Shown here: one piece after another, positions 63,619 to 64,000 of the stretch
How positions within the stretch are numbered: the stretch's first letter is position 1
Layout: each line of letters begins with the position of its first letter
Source of the DNA: JBBIWA01 sp037439425
GTDB taxonomy: Bacteria > Acidobacteriota > Blastocatellia > RBC074
DNA: 64,000 nt
Assembly (NCBI GenBank): GCA_037439425.1
Contig: JBBIWA010000007.1
Location: 62,001-126,000 of the forward strand
Direction of reading: 5' to 3'
Position numbers and translations under genes: made by a program
The notes under the pieces: generated by a model
Databases searched by the model: none
What the model was told of the DNA's origin: nothing
What the model saw: the letters and a program-made list of their open reading frames with translations, nothing else

Positions 63619-64000
63619 TTAACGCCGCTTCCACCAGATGTAAGCGCCCGATCCGATGACCGCTGCTGGCATCAGGAAGATAGTGAGCCAGAAGAGGAGA
63701 TTCTGCTGGCTTTCGGTCATACTCACGCGGCGATCAGTTTGTTTCTTGGGCCGGATCGCAATCAGGTCTTCGTCCTGTGCCAGATAGTTGATCGTATTCA
63801 TAAACAGATCGGCGTTGCGCTGGAGCCGGACATAGTTGTTTGTAGCAAAGTCGGAATCCCCGATCACCACCAACCGCGCTTCTTTCTCGCCTACTCTCTT
63901 GTTGGCCGCGATGCCGATCGTGATCGGGCCTTTCTTGTCCTTGCTAGCATCGAATCTCGCTTCATTGCCTTTCAATTCCGTCTCGGCCCAACTCTCTTCA
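63619..64000 (-). CDS. GldG-like ABC-transport auxiliary protein, C-terminal part (cut by window edge)
   Basis: 127 codons of the C-terminus; the frame is open to the right edge, so the start is outside. It shows SWAETELKGNEARFD at the cut, GPITIGIAANKR, RLVVIGDSDFATNNYV, NLFWLTIFLMPAAVIG-type membrane helix near the end and a final WWKRR. This matches the end of GldG/ABC_transp_aux proteins, which pair with a gliding-type ABC permease. The DUF4340 gene follows 137 bases downstream, so the two belong to one operon. Confidence 0.88.
   Translation of the reverse strand, partial: EESWAETELKGNEARFDASKDKKGPITIGIAANKRVGEKEARLVVIGDSDFATNNYVRLQRNADLFMNTINYLAQDEDLIAIRPKKQTDRRVSMTESQQNLLFWLTIFLMPAAVIGSGAYIWWKRR

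Overview
The window reads as a chromosomal segment of an Acidobacteriota bacterium, most likely of the Blastocatellia type. This is an inference from two very large Oar-type TonB-dependent receptors with N-terminal carboxypeptidase-regulatory domains, DUF3179, DUF5818-like and DUF6807 proteins, large secreted BNR/VPS10-like proteins, and small ECF sigma/anti-sigma pairs beside informational genes. No rRNA, phage, intact insertion sequence or CRISPR array was found.

Layout. 1-3130: translation block on the minus strand (tRNA-Val, thrS, infC with an AUU start, rpmI cut by the window edge). 3131-5282: almost gene-free and rich in repeats, with one putative secreted protein. 5283-14200: a minus-strand cluster with all four subunits of an ATP-dependent (class I) benzoyl-CoA reductase-like enzyme (two BadF/BadG-type ATPases and two 2-hydroxyacyl-CoA dehydratase-type subunits), a NapH-like iron-sulfur membrane protein inside the operon, a BadH-like dehydrogenase, an amidohydrolase, a hemerythrin protein downstream and an Rrf2 regulator upstream. 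14632-19050: DUF3179 protein, ECF sigma/anti-sigma pair, cytochrome c, TlpA-like thioredoxin and DsrE protein. 19134-25085: TonB receptor, a formylglycine-generating-enzyme-like protein and a Cys-rich secreted protein. 25686-33743: Crp-family regulator, Tex, an unclassified P-loop ATPase with a winged-helix partner, a DUF104 relic, tRNA-Pro, a MerR-family regulator and an IHF-like protein. 33744-35700: non-coding, with a candidate small RNA, tandem repeats and a transposase relic. 35819-37881: second ECF/anti-sigma set with a membrane protein.

38305-54368 is a plus-strand plant-polysaccharide (pectin/rhamnogalacturonan) region: TonB receptor, a GH43-like/PL10 fusion, ApbE and DoxX, a Gfo/Idh/MocA oxidoreductase, a DUF6807 protein, an MFS permease, a DapA-family aldolase and a GH106-like rhamnosidase. 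It is followed by a BNR/VPS10-like secreted protein, PAP2, leuS (minus), and a DUF4340/GldG-like pair that runs off the right edge.

The most striking non-gene signal is repetitive. (i) A two-hairpin dispersed element of about 100-130 bp recurs between genes and twice appears to supply the ribosome-binding site of the next gene. (ii) Degenerate heptanucleotide repeats resembling cyanobacterial STRRs fill many intergenic gaps, and one lies inside leuS. (iii) Several long imperfect palindromes look MITE-like.
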